A stretch of DNA of 64,000 bases from Bolinopsis microptera. Taxonomy: Eukaryota > Ctenophora > Tentaculata > Lobata > Bolinopsidae. The stretch spans positions 8,634,675-8,698,674 of the forward strand of contig NC_087078.1 in assembly GCF_026151205.1 (NCBI RefSeq), in the 5' to 3' direction. Under the pieces are notes generated by a model that had not been told where the DNA came from, made no database searches, and saw only the letters and a program-made list of their open reading frames with translations. Positions 26,101-41,100 of this stretch are shown one piece after another (within the stretch, counting starts at the first letter, position 1; each line of letters opens with the position of its first letter). The position numbers were made by a program, and so were the translations under genes.

Positions 26101-29100
26101 GGAACTGAATATTTGCTAGTGAACTAAAATTATCTTTCCAGAACCAACGAACTAGAACTGCTAATAAATGGAGTAAGCTAAACTTTATCGTGTTGTGCAA
26201 AAATCCTTAATCTTTAAATCCGGTGTTGAAGGATGGTTAACTCTCCAGTGTTTAAATTGGTAGTTTTTATAATCAGTGCTGCCTTATGAAGATCTGCTGA
26301 TTGTTAACTGATAGCTTAGGTAACCCGTTGGGTCTATCAAGAAGTCAGCCCTCATATCTTGAAAATGCAGAACGGAAGAACGAAAACCAGGAATGCTATT
26401 GTCGACTGATGTAATTCTAACTCGCTCTCAACAAATATCGAAATATCTGTCAGTGTCGAAATATGCGTTCCCAGAGATGACATATTACAAAAGATGTTAA
26501 TTAAATCTATTGATAGCTACTGTATTTTAGTATTTTGTTAATGGCTGGGCTAGACTACTAAACACATTGTTCTCTTCTAACTGCAACAATGAAGTTTCAC
26601 ATAGCCCGGAAACACTACAGGCATTCATTACAGCGGCGGCATATATCACATTACCACGTACTCACAGTTTGTTGCTAGAGGAAGTTGTCTGTATGTACTA
26701 TGTAGCTATGGAAGTTGGGACAAACTGAGGATATGAGAGGTCTGATGTGGGATAAGGTTATATAGGAGAAATATTTTGCGTAGATAAGACTTAGTTCCGA
26801 AATAGTAAAAGTGGTCTAGCATCTAACAATATAAAGCGTAACAAAAATTACCGTATTTAGCACGAAACAATAATTATGCGGGTACAAATAGTTTTAATTA
26901 AAAATAGTAACCCGTGTTTAAACGAACAAAGGCAATTCAGAAAAAGAAATAGTTCAGCAAGAAAATTCTTCAAGATGTTTGGTTACATACCGTTAGCTCA
27001 GAGCTGCATCAATAGAGATAACTCCTTAACTTAAATTATTATTAACTACAGAATATTACCTTAACGCTCACATCTTTCAGAATAGAGGAACAACCGAACC
27101 CGTGCGAGGAAAAATTCGAGATGGAACACAGCGAAAAGTCTTTACCAAAAACACCCTCAAAGTCGGACAGTGAGAAATCACCAACTAAAAAGTCCGGAAC
27201 TCGCTCTAAGAGTGAGAAAAGCAAGTCCTCCCCAAATGCTGGGAGTGTTGGTGTTGGTGGTGGGGAGGGGGATGTTAAGGCGAGTCTCATGGACTCTCTA
27301 GCCCAACTGGACCCACAAGCTCTACTTCTGATACAGGTTAGAAGTAATGACATCAGCTAACTGAGTAACTGTAAAGGTAGACTGTACTTTTTCCAATCTA
27401 TGATTGCGTTTAGCAATAACATCCCTAATTTGATTGCCTTCACTGTTTCTGTGGTCAACATGACGTTAGGAAATAGACAATGAAGTAGCTTCATTTACTA
27501 ACGATTCCCAAATGGGATTAGCTCCACAATCATGACTGTAAGCAGTGAAGTGAAAGTGCAGCTACTTATACATATGATATTGAAAAGTGCGGAGCAATCA
27601 GCAAACCTCAACTGATAACCACGACTGCGATCATAAACAATAAATTTGGAAAATGAACAATCAAACAGCCAATTGCAAGCAATGAAACGAACTCCACGAT
27701 CACTTTTCTCAACTGTAACCTATCTAAGTAGTGAAATGGGAGTGTGACTCCTGACACTCAAATACCGGTGATTAAGATGAGAAACACCCTATAAGTGTGC
27801 AGCAACTTGATAACAGGTCACATGACAGGTCACATGACTGCTCCTGCTGTCTGCCAGTCTATGATAACGAGGACTGTAGTCAGGTGAAACTCTCAGTCAT
27901 GAATAAGCCCGGTTTTAATTCAATAACACTTTAAAACGGCTGGATGGTAGCGACCTGATACAGCTGATAGACTCGGGTTAGGTTCAAAGAATACACCAGT
28001 ATCCCCGCATAATCAACACCCGTATTAAATATAGTGACAGGTTCAACACTTGCAGTTCCGATGACCACGTCGACCACCTTGCTTATCTAGTTGTGAAACT
28101 ATTTCATTGGAACAAACTTCGAAAAATTAACACTTCTGCTCGTTCAAAGAAATTGTTGAAGTAAAATTTAGAAACTCGGTACTTATGGCCATATATTTTC
28201 TGTCAGGTTGATGAAATATTCCAGTTCTCTTATAAAACTGTCAGTCTACCTGTGCCGCAAGAATAATAATTTCTGCTTAGCGTCTGTAATCATGTATTTA
28301 ATTGTAGCAGCAAATAGCCCATTGTTAATTTGTTGCCTTAACGAGTGTCGGTAATTAGCCAAACTATTAGCTAGACTCTTAACTAAACTATTAGCTAGAC
28401 TCGTAACTAAACTATTAGCTAGACTCTTAACTAAACTATTAGCTAGACTCTTAACTAAACTATTACCTAGACTCTTTACTAAACTATTAGCTAGACTCTT
28501 AACTAAACTATTAGCTAGACTCTTTACTAAACTATTAGCTAGACTCTTTACTAAACTATTAGCTAGACTCTTAACTAAACTATTAGCTAGACTCTTTACT
28601 AAACTATTAGCTAGACTCTTAACTAAACTATTAGCTAGACTCTTAACTAAACTATTAGCTAGACTCTTAACTAAACTATTAGCTAGACTCTTTACTAAAC
28701 TATTAGATAGACTCTTAACTAAACTATTAGCAAAGATAACCAGATAAGTAAACCCTGCGTCTAACACTCCAATGTTTCAGAGTATGGTGGAAGAGATAAA
28801 CCAGAGTAAAGATCAGTCAGGAGAAAAGAAGGAGAAGAAGGAGAAGACAGCAGAACCCGCACCCCTAACTACACAACAGCTCCAGCAGGTCCGAGCTATA
28901 GCCTATATTAGTATATTCACTGTTACTAATCCTTATTTCGTATCTTATTTGGTGATGTTAGATGAAGTGGTATGCTGCTTAGTTCTTGATTTAACTAACT
29001 CTACTTTGATGACCAGTACCGCGGAGACTTCAGAATAATTTATTTCTGTATCTTTGCATCCATGGCTAAATCAAATTTGTATTTTGTATCAGATATACAA

Positions 29101-32100
29101 CCAACATTCCCGAGCGCATTACATAAACATGTGTCAGTGTTTACTGTTGAGAGGTGGAAAGTGGTACTGCAAAAGGTGTGATATCGAAAAATGCAAATAA
29201 ATTTTGCCGGTTTCCCAACATGAACAATTTCCGAATTGTCATCAAAATTCAAAACGTGGGAAAATTTTGGCGATTCATTAAATATCAAAATTGTGAACAG
29301 TGCGTTTTTACACAATATTTCTTCAAATTAAAACCAAAGTCTAGGATATTATGGTATCGGTAAAAATAAAATATAAACTTTTATAAAAAATAAAATATAA
29401 ACCTTTATACAAATGTATATGTAAGACTCGAATATTTTCCGTCAGCCTTTAACTCTAATAGTTAAGGTTTCAGGTATGCACTAGGGCCGATTACATACCA
29501 GAATTAGAGTAACTAGGCCATTATTTTAAAGGAATTTTACAGGTAATCTGTACTATTTCGTGTAGTAGATTGCATCAAAAATTGCGTTCAACTTTAACTT
29601 TTCTTAGTTCTTTCTCAATAATATTCACTCCATGAAATAAAATAACCAACTTGATACAATATCGATACAAATTTAGAAACTTAAATGATATAAATATATG
29701 TGTTGTTAAACATACAGGGTGGGCCAAAAGTCAGTGGGCATACGTTGGCCTTAATAGCTCCGCTGTGTTTTATATTTGAGAGCTGTTGCTTTGCAGATGG
29801 CATACTGTACTTACTGGTTCGAGGATTTCGTCGTCAAAATTTGGAAATTCGAATATTTTAGACTACGCCCATTCAATATTAAAACACCTATATTATTTTC
29901 TCTGAACATGCTGAACGCCTATTTCTTTCAGAGACGGTAGATTATTAAATGTTGCATATGATCTGAAAACATGAGGCAAAACGGATTAGAAATGACGAAG
30001 TTATCAAGCATTTTCTGTATCTCGTTAACAACATTGACTGGGTGATTATGTGACACCGTGACACGACACCTTAATTGGGCACCCTTAACAATTCCCATAA
30101 TGTTTAACGGGGTGGTTAACAGGGGTCACCTAATCACGTGATTAGGTAAACCAATCACCTGATCACACGTTATGAATAAACTCGTTATGCTTCATATCTC
30201 TGTCATCTGAGAAGCTACAGTTCTAATTTTTTCAGAACAAACGTAATTCGAATGGCCAAACACAATTCAATAAAATTTAGCTCGATTCGACTATCAAAAC
30301 TATCAAATAAATGCAAAAATGAACCTTCATTTGAAAAAAATGAACTCTAATATTTATTGATTTGACAAATTCCTTGAACCAGTGGTGGTAGTAAGTCATA
30401 CCAGAAAGAATTATTTCAATTGGGCACTCAGTGACTGAGCTATTAAGGCCAACGTATGCCCACGTTGGTATTATACGATAAAGAAATATTTGCAAAGGAG
30501 CTGTAAGTTATAATTAGGAACCGCCCGGAGCTAGAACTGTTGCAATAATTACTGATAATAGAACTGTGACGTTCATAATAATGCAATTTTATGCAATTAA
30601 AAGCAATGACGAGGCTGAAAATTGCAAAATGATCCACAAATTAATAATTATATAACGCTCAGAGCTGTGATGACCCCTACTAAATATATGTTAAAGTAAA
30701 CAAACAAAGCAACAAGCAGCCTTTACTGTATACAGTGTGAACAGTGAAAGGAACTAGATATAAACTATCCAAACAAAGGTAATATTGTAACACGGGATTT
30801 TTCTAAAGAATTCTCTAAAGAAACGACCCAAATAGGTGCAGGCGCGTAGAAGCTTGAGCTCTTGTAAAGCGGTGTTTTCATGCTTCAATGAGTTGAGACC
30901 GTGACAATATGCGAGCTTGTGAAATGAATATTATTCCAAGTCAACTCGTTTAGAATCACCAGGTGAGGGGTCAGATAATGGCTATAAAACTGTCTCCAGG
31001 ATATAAGAAGTTATCAAACCATTATGTGGTGTTTATTAAACCATTATATATAGCACAGCTGGTTTAATAAATATATTTTATTTATTTAATCGCCTCAAAG
31101 AGGAGTTCTTCAGTGCTCTACACGACGCCTACGAGGGCCACTCGAAAACAGGCATGACATGAGAAAAATAACTTATTTTGTGAAATATTACAGAATATTA
31201 GCATAGTCATGTTTCTGTCAATTTTGTCGCGGCCTCTCCGTTAATATATTTTGTAGCACCGTGCTAGCAAAGATTTAGAAATGTCCACACCTACAGTAGA
31301 ACTTATAGTATTATGAAAACTTTTATGGTTTTATACTGTTATGTCATCAAATTAAGAGAACCAAATAATCAAATATTTGAGAAGTTTTAACAAATTTGAC
31401 CACCTTTCACCAATATTTATCATATCTATCATGCCGATATTAAGCAACTAAATGGGGATAATGTTTATTGTAAAACTTATTAACAATATTTCTACCTCAG
31501 TTGAAACAACAGTTGACAAAAATGGCACTAAAGAAGACATCTCAATCTTCAAGCAAAGGTAAGACTTCTAACAACCAAAATTACACGGCAAGCAGGATAT
31601 TTATTGTCTATACTTCTATACTAAACTGTGACTAACATAATATTATGTACCTACTAATCCAGCTAGACTCTAGTTATCACAATGAACAGATCTCAAACCT
31701 AAAGAGTTAGAAGCTCATCCAAGCAATGAGCGAATACTTACATACTTAAACATCATACTAACATATGTATTTACAACAACGAGTTATTGTAATGATGAGA
31801 GGTGGATCAAGCTCTCAAACCCTTAGTACCCACACAACAAGTACTGAGACTATACAGGGTGTCTACTCTCCGTATTACACGTGTAACCATGAGTTAATGA
31901 GTAGACATTTCTGTGTAACACCCAAACAATGTATTGTTGGGTAATTCTTGGTATAACGACAATGGTTATTCATATCCTGGAACCACATTAAAGACTGTCG
32001 GGCTCTTAATTTCCGGTTATAGCCCACTTTTTTGCTGGCATTTAATGCCGAACATCGCTTAAAATTATCCGAGCAAACAAACGTGTACCAAGTTGGTGGA

Positions 32101-35100
32101 TGTTTCGCCGGAACTGATAGATTATGTCAATGTCTAGATATTCAAGCCCATCTTATATGGGTTGATGGCCGAATAATCGTTATAGAACTACATATTATAG
32201 AACCATGGGCATAATGAACACCATTATGCGCAGTCTTAGTTGAACCCGCTCCATTGGAGACAGTGACCTAACATTATGCAAAATGTAGATTTAGCGGCCA
32301 CCTTGTGAGAGGAAGCAAGTGTTAGCGTAAACCATAACAGAAACTTCAATGGTTTGTTTTGATCAGCAATTTAGCTATTACATTATTAACTAGATATAGA
32401 AGGCGGGACTAGCAAGGTTTCCAGTTACCTCTGATCCTTCATCAAATTACCTGAACGTCCGTGATACCAACAGTAGTAACTTAATGTGTGTTGGTGGAAT
32501 ATTAGAAGCTGTCGGCCAGATTTCTGAAGAAAGAGTTTATTGGAATGATGCCAAGTTAGATCATGTCATGAGTGGTATCGGCAGTTTTTTACAATAATTA
32601 ATCTAGACAATGTCAGTACGAGGCTCCATTGATAGCTCTACGACATTTGATCCTCCGAAATTTAACATCACGGCGATTGCTCTCCATTTTAAAGTAATTT
32701 AAATGTTAAATTACACCGAACCCAAATGGAAATAAACAAGTGATACATAACAAAACCCAAAACCGGACAAAAAACTTAGTATTAAAGGGTTGTTTAAAAT
32801 ATCAGTGGGTAAGATTTCTCGATACGCCAGTCGTTATAATTTAAACAGAGACCTATTTCAGGTACCCCGCCACCTTACAACGCTAACCACAACACCAAAC
32901 CTCCTGTAACGAGGTCAATAGAGGAGGAGATCCTTATGCGACTATCATCAAGGTATAGCAATCTTGTATCAACCATAAACGAGCCTAAGATGAGCGGTGA
33001 TTTAATAAATTCATCAAAGAATCTAAACCGTCACCTTCACTCTTTTCCATCCATTCTGACTCTCCCCTCACCAGGTTGTCAATAATATCGGAGATGACAG
33101 AACCTGCAGAAGATCAGGATATATCAGAGCGGGATATAACATACAACAGCGAACTAACGACCAGTGGAACTAATGATACAGGTTGGTGATACTGATAAAA
33201 GGGTTAGACTGGCAATGTGCCAGGGTTGTTCTGGCATTGTGCCAACTAAATGTTAGACTTGTCACGCTATTATACACGAACCTCTTATTCATTAATTGGT
33301 GGGGAGCCATTTAGAGAAATGTAGGTTTTGGCACTGTCAGACAAACTTAGATCACTAGCTTCGCCTGGGGTATACTGTAGGTGTATCACTACACAAAGGA
33401 ACCCATGTGGCATGAACATTGGTCACTCGCAGTCGAATTGTTATGCTGATCACTGCTGCACTCTACTAAGCTACTACTTATATACATACTGTGAGGAGGA
33501 GTTCATCTTGGATACCCCAGACATTATTTCTCAGATCAACAGCTACAACAAGGAGACGCTAAAGGGCGCTTCTAGAAACTTGCAGCTCTTTACTCTAGAC
33601 GTGGCAGCATTATATCCTAGCATCAGGCCTGAACTAGCGCTTACTGCTCTTGAGGATGCCCTCAATAGTGATACCAACTTCTCACAAGAGCTAAAAGCGG
33701 CTTTGCATGAGTTCACTGACCTGATTTTCCGGGAGTCCTTTGTCACTTATCAGGGAGAGGGATACATTAACAAGGAGGGTATCCCGACGGGAAATTGTAT
33801 CTCAAGACAAGTGGCAGATGTGACGATGCATTGGCTATTGTTTAAACAGATCAAAGGAAAGATGAAAAACTGGAGTTTGATAGACCTCTGGAGGAGATTT
33901 ATTGATGATGTACTTGGGGTGTGGTTAGGAACAGTCCGACAGTTCAATCTATTCGTGGAGCAACTGAACAAACTGGCAGAACCATTTGGAATCAGATTTG
34001 CTGACCAACAAATCGGTAAAACTGTTAATTTCCTTGACATCACTCTAACCTTGGATACTTACAACCAGATCCAATATAGACTCTACAGAAAGGAGACAGA
34101 TGCTAGGAATTACTTGCGAACGGATAGCTTTCATCCTCACCATGTATTCGAATCTGTGGCGTTTTCCCAGATGATACGAATCATAGAAAGGAACTCGCAA
34201 GACTCAACCTGTGTAGAAGACTTAATGGAGCTGAAAGCAGATTTATCTAAAAGCGGACATAACAGCGTTAAGTTAGAGGAGATCGAGCCGAGAGCAGTTG
34301 TCAGAGTACTGGAGAACACCCACGGAGCCAACAGGTCTAAGGAGAGTGAGAACGCTGATAACTTAGTCTTTTCAGTACAACACTCTTCGGACAACATTCA
34401 GCTGAAGAAGTTGATTCACGAACTTGGACCGGACATCAGGAGGATATGTGGAGATATACGTGTGATATTTGCCACACGAAAACATCCTTCAATCGGAAAC
34501 AGGGTAGTGAATCGACAACTTGGAAATAAGGCTGAATGTCCCCAAAAAACATCACAGAAGTGCTCAGCCCCTGGATGCAAGACTTGCCCGGTATTGTTCG
34601 ATCTTGACTCTAAGATCATGGTCAACGGCATGGAGCTTAATCTAGACGAATCCCTCACGTGCAAAGATAAGCACATTATTTACGTTGCACAATGCCAGCA
34701 GTGTAGGGCTATTGAGGGATCTGAGGACACTTACTTTGGGCAGACGTTGACTCCATTCCACATTAGGCTCAATGGGCACCGGAACAAGTTCAACATTGAC
34801 GACCGTGCCCTCTACGAGCACTCAGCCTTATCAATGCATTGTTACGATGTACACAAGGACACTTTCAGTTTTGACTGTTTCAAATTCGGGATTGTGAAAA
34901 AGACTAAACCTTCCCTATTAGATAGGGAAGAGGCTAGATTTTGTGCAAAGTTTAGAACTAATGTTTGGGGTTTAAATAGGATGGAAATTAAAAGGTAGTT
35001 TTTTTGTGGTTTTTACCAATATCTGTAATTAATTAATTTTAACAATTTTGTGCCAATTTTGCGTCATTTTCCTTTATAAATTTTATCTACCACGCTATCA

Positions 35101-38100
35101 GTGAAACAATTTTATCGTATTCCAATTTCTGATCGACTTTCATGATATTCTCTAATCATGACCTTTTTATAAATTTTTGAATCTCTTTGACTGAGTATTA
35201 TGATTGATTTTATCTGACTAATTTATTTCTTTTTTGTAGGCTCTAGCGATGTAATAAACGAAGTTTCCAAGCCAAATTTGTGTGTTTCCCTTCGTGTCCA
35301 AAATCAATCACTTATATACATATATAGTTAAACAGAACAGTTGCAGTGGTTAGAATACCAGAGATAATTAAGGTAATGATGTCTCTACTCTCTTATGATT
35401 ATGCAAAGTATTGTGGCTCCTGACTCAAGCAACTCCTTTGAGATTAGAAGATTGATTGCACATGAAATTCCAAGTTATGTCTCTTATTATTGTAGACTCT
35501 ATCAAAAGGAAACTTAGATCATGGTTAACATTTAACAATCAAACTTTGATAGCGGATAAAGAAGTGAAACAGCGTACAACCCAAATAAATACAGGGAAAT
35601 TACATGATGATTGTACTTAAATTCCTTAAAGTTCAAATAAGACTCGGGTGAATAAGGATCTTAGATTTTAAACACAAAAAATTTAAATAAAAAGGAACGT
35701 CGCATAGTACTAAGTCGGGCCACGTACTAAGTTTGGTCACGTACTAAGTCGGGTCACGTACTAAGTTGGGTCACGTACTAAGTCGGGTCACGTACTAAGT
35801 CGGGTCACGTACTAAGTCGGGTCACGTACTAAGTTGGGTCACGTACTAAGTCGGGTCACGTACTAGATTGGACTACGTTCTACTGAGTCTGCAGTGCAAA
35901 TTCGTTTTTATATGGTCATCGTAAGGGTAGGGGCCTTTACGGTTAGGGACGCGTCGACCACCAATATCTGATATCTGTAACTCTTAACATATATCTCTGT
36001 TTCAGGTGATGTGATACTGAGTGAATTTGATGACACACTTGATGGAACAGATGATGAGTTACTGGACGAAGATGATGGGATCAGTAGTTTGGGAAGCTTA
36101 AGTAGTACTGGTACGAAACACATATTCATGGAATGTTTTATAGCTTTATAAACTCCACTATCATACCGTCCGTTCGAATTTAATTTCGTAGTTCGTACTA
36201 CTTATCAGTAGGAACTTAGTGAGAATGTGCTGGCATGTTTGCTTTCAAGGTCTTACTGGACCAAACCTACCATAAAGTCAGATTTAATTTAACCCCTTTA
36301 ACCATCTACAACCCCCCTCCAGGACTAGAGACCCCGGATGTTCCACCTGCTGAACCAACACAACAACAACTACCACCAGTAGTTTTCTGCTCCCCCTCCC
36401 CTCCTCCACCTCCGCAAGCATTCCGCAACACCCCATCTCCGCAAGCAACCCCTCACTCCCCCTCTTACTCCCCACAACCTCCCCTCACTCCCAGATCAGA
36501 GGTTGTAAAGAGTAGGGACCGGTTTAAAGCTGCTAAAAACAAGTCTGGGACTCAGAGGGCTTTTGGGATGAACTTTAGTAACAACTACAAAATAGATAAA
36601 GGTAGGTGGTTGGTTTGAGACCGAATAAAATGGTTATTTCTCCAACTAAACTAAACATCAAATATTTATCAATTGTTAATAGTTTTTCGGGTTAAATTTG
36701 GTCTGGCTGAATGACCAATACAGAGATTTCGAAAAAGTGACCATATGCAAACACAAAAGAATACAAACAAAAGAATACGCAAAAATAATGCAAAAGCATA
36801 TCATTCGCCGCTTCGCGTACAGATCAAGTACGAGTTTGGCGTAATTAGCACTTTCAATCAACTCGGTATATGACGTATCGTTCTGATGTACTTTAAGATT
36901 GCTTTCTATTCAAGATATAAAGTTCATTAGCTGCAACAAAAGATATTCATATGATATACAACTATAATTACTTATGATAAATAACCAGTCATTCATCAAC
37001 TATTTATCAACAATAATACTAAAGAGGCCGGCTTGCCGCGAATCTTCAGTGCAAACACGAGCCAAGAAACCATGATCGAATACTAACGAAAAAATAAAGC
37101 GTGGAAAAACGTAACAGTAAACGTGCTTCATTGTCTAACTCGTGCACAGGATGCCTTCATTTGATTATGGTCATCTGCTATATAGCTGCCTGCCATTAAA
37201 CTAGTATGTTCCTTGTTCCTTGATAAAATAGGAAAAGATTACTTAAAAAAGCTTAGTAAACTCTCTAGATAGAATTAGAGAAACCCAAACACTATTCTGG
37301 AGTGATGTTATGAAGTGTTACTGGATGCAAGGCCGTACCTAGCTCCTAAAATTGCTGAATCTTCAAGAACCTGGAACACATTAATGAAAAGCTCTAATAT
37401 TATAGCAGTGCTCGTCACAGAGTTAATCGGAAACCTGTTCGAGGAGACGTTAAGGTGGAAAGTGGTAACACCTTCTATTGTTGTGCTTAGCGTCGGCAAG
37501 TAATCTGAGAATCTGTTCATTACCTTCTCCAATCGCATAATGCTATATTATGATAATGCTAGCTGGCGCAAGTTGTGATAAGCAGTAATGACTAATGAGT
37601 TACGATATAAGCAGTTAGTTCTCCTTCAGCTCAATGTAGCGTCCTTACTCCTTAGTCGGCATTACGTATAGTCGGTACCACTCGGTATACACCAAGCATA
37701 TAGATTATATATGCAAATGTTTATAAATTAACTAACATAACTGACAGGTAGCAAAGGGGAACTTATTACTTATGATAATAAACTCTCCGAGAACAATATA
37801 ATTACAAGTTTAGCAGCGCACACGAGAGCTCAACACATTTTCCATGTACCTGAAGACAGATAACAATTAGGTATCAGCACGTTTTATCTCAGTACTATTA
37901 ACAATTCAGATACCTAGCATGTCACATTTGTATTAATATAACAGGTCTCGTTAATAGACTGTAACAAATTAAAATATTAACAAACTCATTTATAAAATAT
38001 TGACAAACTAGCATTTAGAGGAATATAAAGGTATGAAAGACTTGGAGAATAAAGTATAAACTTTATCAATGACTTATAGTTATTGACTATTGAGCCACTT

Positions 38101-41100
38101 CGACCGAGAGCTCGGTTTAAAGGCATCACAAAACTAACTTGGTATCAGTTATTGTCAATCTGTAAAATAATTAAAATATTGAAATCTAACAGACCTGCTA
38201 GTTAATCAACACGTTTCTTAGAAAGAAATGAAAAGATTTGAACAGACCAAGCTATTAGTATTAACTGAAAAATTGAAAGAATCTGCATGGTGACATGTTG
38301 CTGATGTGATGGAATGATAAACACCCAAAATAGTTTGTTTCCTACAGTGAAACTGTGAAGTTTTCGTACATTCATGGCCGTACCCAAAGATACCCAAAGA
38401 AAGTTCACAAGAACCTGGAACGTACAACGGTACAAATCACTGATTATGGTGGAAATCTGTGAGAGAATGCTGGGAAATTCGTGCATCGCGTGGGCAAGTT
38501 GTGAAACTATTTTAACAGATATATTCCGGTGCACTTATTTTATTCTTTCGAAACAGGTCGCGAAAGATATGAGCATACATCAACGACGATAAAAGTGCAT
38601 TAATAAAAGTGCATAATATGGAGTCATGTCATAGTTAAACTTCGAAAAATTCTTTTCAGATTCTTGTCGGCCTCACGAGAGTTGTTGAAGACGGTTAAGA
38701 TTGGGCCATTCCTTGATAACTTAAGTTATTTAATCTTCTTTAAAATTAACTTCGCAACCATAGAAATTACAGAACAATATAAGAAAGAGAGGTGAACACA
38801 GCAAATTTTCTGTGCTGGTTCACGGTTATCAACAAACAATAACGGTGAGAATTGAGCAAGAAGTATGAATCACACTGTTTCAGCAGTTTCGCCAGAGTTA
38901 TTTCAAGACAATTACCACATTCTTTACATACAATGCAGCTGTTACAATCTTATAGCAAAAACAATAGATGTGCAAAAGAATTCTCATCAAAGTTAAACAT
39001 TGTTTAACTTTGCTGAGAATTCTTTTCTTCGGCAGACGAGCACAATTCTGTGAAATCATTTCGTGGGAGTTGTGATAAATATTGCCCCATACCTTGAAAC
39101 CTTAGAAGCTTTTATTTTAACACCTGTATAAGTAATATGCAAAGCATATTAAATGAAATATAGCATTTTTATCCTGCTAAAAGTGAGAATAAAGATAACC
39201 GTTGTTAAATCGAGCGAAAATGTTTTAATGAATTGTATTGGGACTCTGCACAGTTCCAGAGCCATAGACATCATCAGATGTCTTCAGTCGCTAAGCAATT
39301 TACTCAGTAACCTGCAAAGAGCTAGAGGTGATAGAACTGCCGCAGATGTCTTCGTCCCATTAATTTTCACAACTGATTATGTGGAATAGAATTGCCGTCT
39401 GCCAAAATTAATCCTTTGTTTTTGAAAAATCTTTCAAGACCCAAGGGCTATTAATTAAGGAATTTTACAGCCATCAGTTATGCGTTCAAACCACATTTAA
39501 CGATACCACCGAAAATAAGTGATCTCAAACCTGGCGGCATCCAAAATAAGGACAGTGCAAGACTCGGGGTCATTTGATTACTCTAGAGGGATAAGAAGCC
39601 TCACATCTCTGATAAACCGTTATCAAGTGGTATAAGGACCGCAGCTATCCACTGGTGCCGGTGGAACCTTTAGTGAAACTTGTGGTGAACAAACCCTTAC
39701 TAAGCCCGGGCTACATATCGCTCCTTCTTATCAGCTGGATCTATTGTAGTAGTAGTAGTGTAGTAGTGTCGCTATATTGATGCGCTTCAGTTGCAGTTGT
39801 AATTATTATTATCTATCACTGTTAGGACCGAGAGAAGCTACAGCATACAGCGCCACAGATGTTTTATGCCACTTTATACGGCAACGCCGGCCGTGTGGAA
39901 ACACGTACCAAATTGACACATGATCATAACATCCTGCAACCGAGTGGCATGACAAATATTTTAAAACTTGAAGTTTTCGAGAAATAAAAAAAACACATCC
40001 ATAGTAGTCAACAATCTCAACGTACTGAGAAACATAAGAATGGCAAAGAAGCAATTTCAACTATCTTTCTGACTGTTTTAACGTTTTGGTCTTGTTAATC
40101 GATGAATTACTTAAAAGTGTTAAACGTCGTATCATGAAACAAAGCCGACATTCAATCTTAATCACTCGACTCAGTTTACTGCAAGTATTCATGGTAGTCT
40201 TCAGGACTAGGTAAATTCGGTATGGGAGCAGAAAAAACATAACAAACGTATGAGTTGGCTGAATTAAACTCGTCAGGGAAACAATCTTTAAACTTTGGTA
40301 TAATGTAACTGCTCCTGCTTTGTAATTTGGTCAATCTAATAAATTCGTGGCTATGTTTATTAAAATACAATATATAACATCAGGTTTTCTATCTGTTGTC
40401 AAAACTGAATATTAAGAAAAATTGATATTATGTAAACGATTAAACGGCTTACAATTATATTTAAAGTAACGAATTCGATAAAAGACACAAACAATTCCCA
40501 ATAGATAAGATTTACCACTCGGTATACACCAAGCATATAGATTATATATGCAAATGTTTATAAATTAACTAACATAACTGACAGGTAGCAAAGGGGAACT
40601 TATTACTTATGATAATAAACTCTCCGAGAACAATATAATTACAAGTTTAGCAGCGCACACGAGAGCTCAACACATTTTCCATGTACCTGAAGACAGATAA
40701 CAATTAGGTATCAGCACGTTTTATCTCAGTACTATTAACAATTCAGATACCTAGCATGTCACATTTGTATTAATATAACAGGTCTCGTTAATAGACTGTA
40801 ACAAATTAAAATATTAACAAACTCATTTATAAAATATTGACAAACTAGCATTTAGAGGAATATAAAGGTATGAAAGACTTGGAGAATAAAGTATAAACTT
40901 TATCAATGACTTATAGTTATTGACTATTGAGCCACTTCGACCGAGAGCTCGGTTTAAAGGCATCACAAAACTAACTTGGTATCAGTTATTGTCAATCTGT
41001 AAAATAATTAAAATATTGAAATCTAACAGACCTGCTAGTTAATCAACACGTTTCTTAGAAAGAAATGAAAAGATTTGAACAGACCAAGCTATTAGTATTA

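Noticed and set aside
28358-28731. Possible CRISPR array
   Set aside because: The units are contiguous without unique spacers, and the genome is that of an animal; this is a minisatellite. The same applies to 35706-35868, 47702-47871 and 56331-56472.
28246-28767. 173-codon minus-strand frame coding an SLVKSLAN repeat
   Set aside because: It is a by-product of a 24-bp minisatellite with no stop in that frame, in an intron of a well-supported plus-strand gene.
38202-38534. 110-codon minus-strand frame inside the tandem unit
   Set aside because: The 5-bp difference between the two copies shifts and shortens the frame in copy 2 (41039-41366 region), so it is not maintained.
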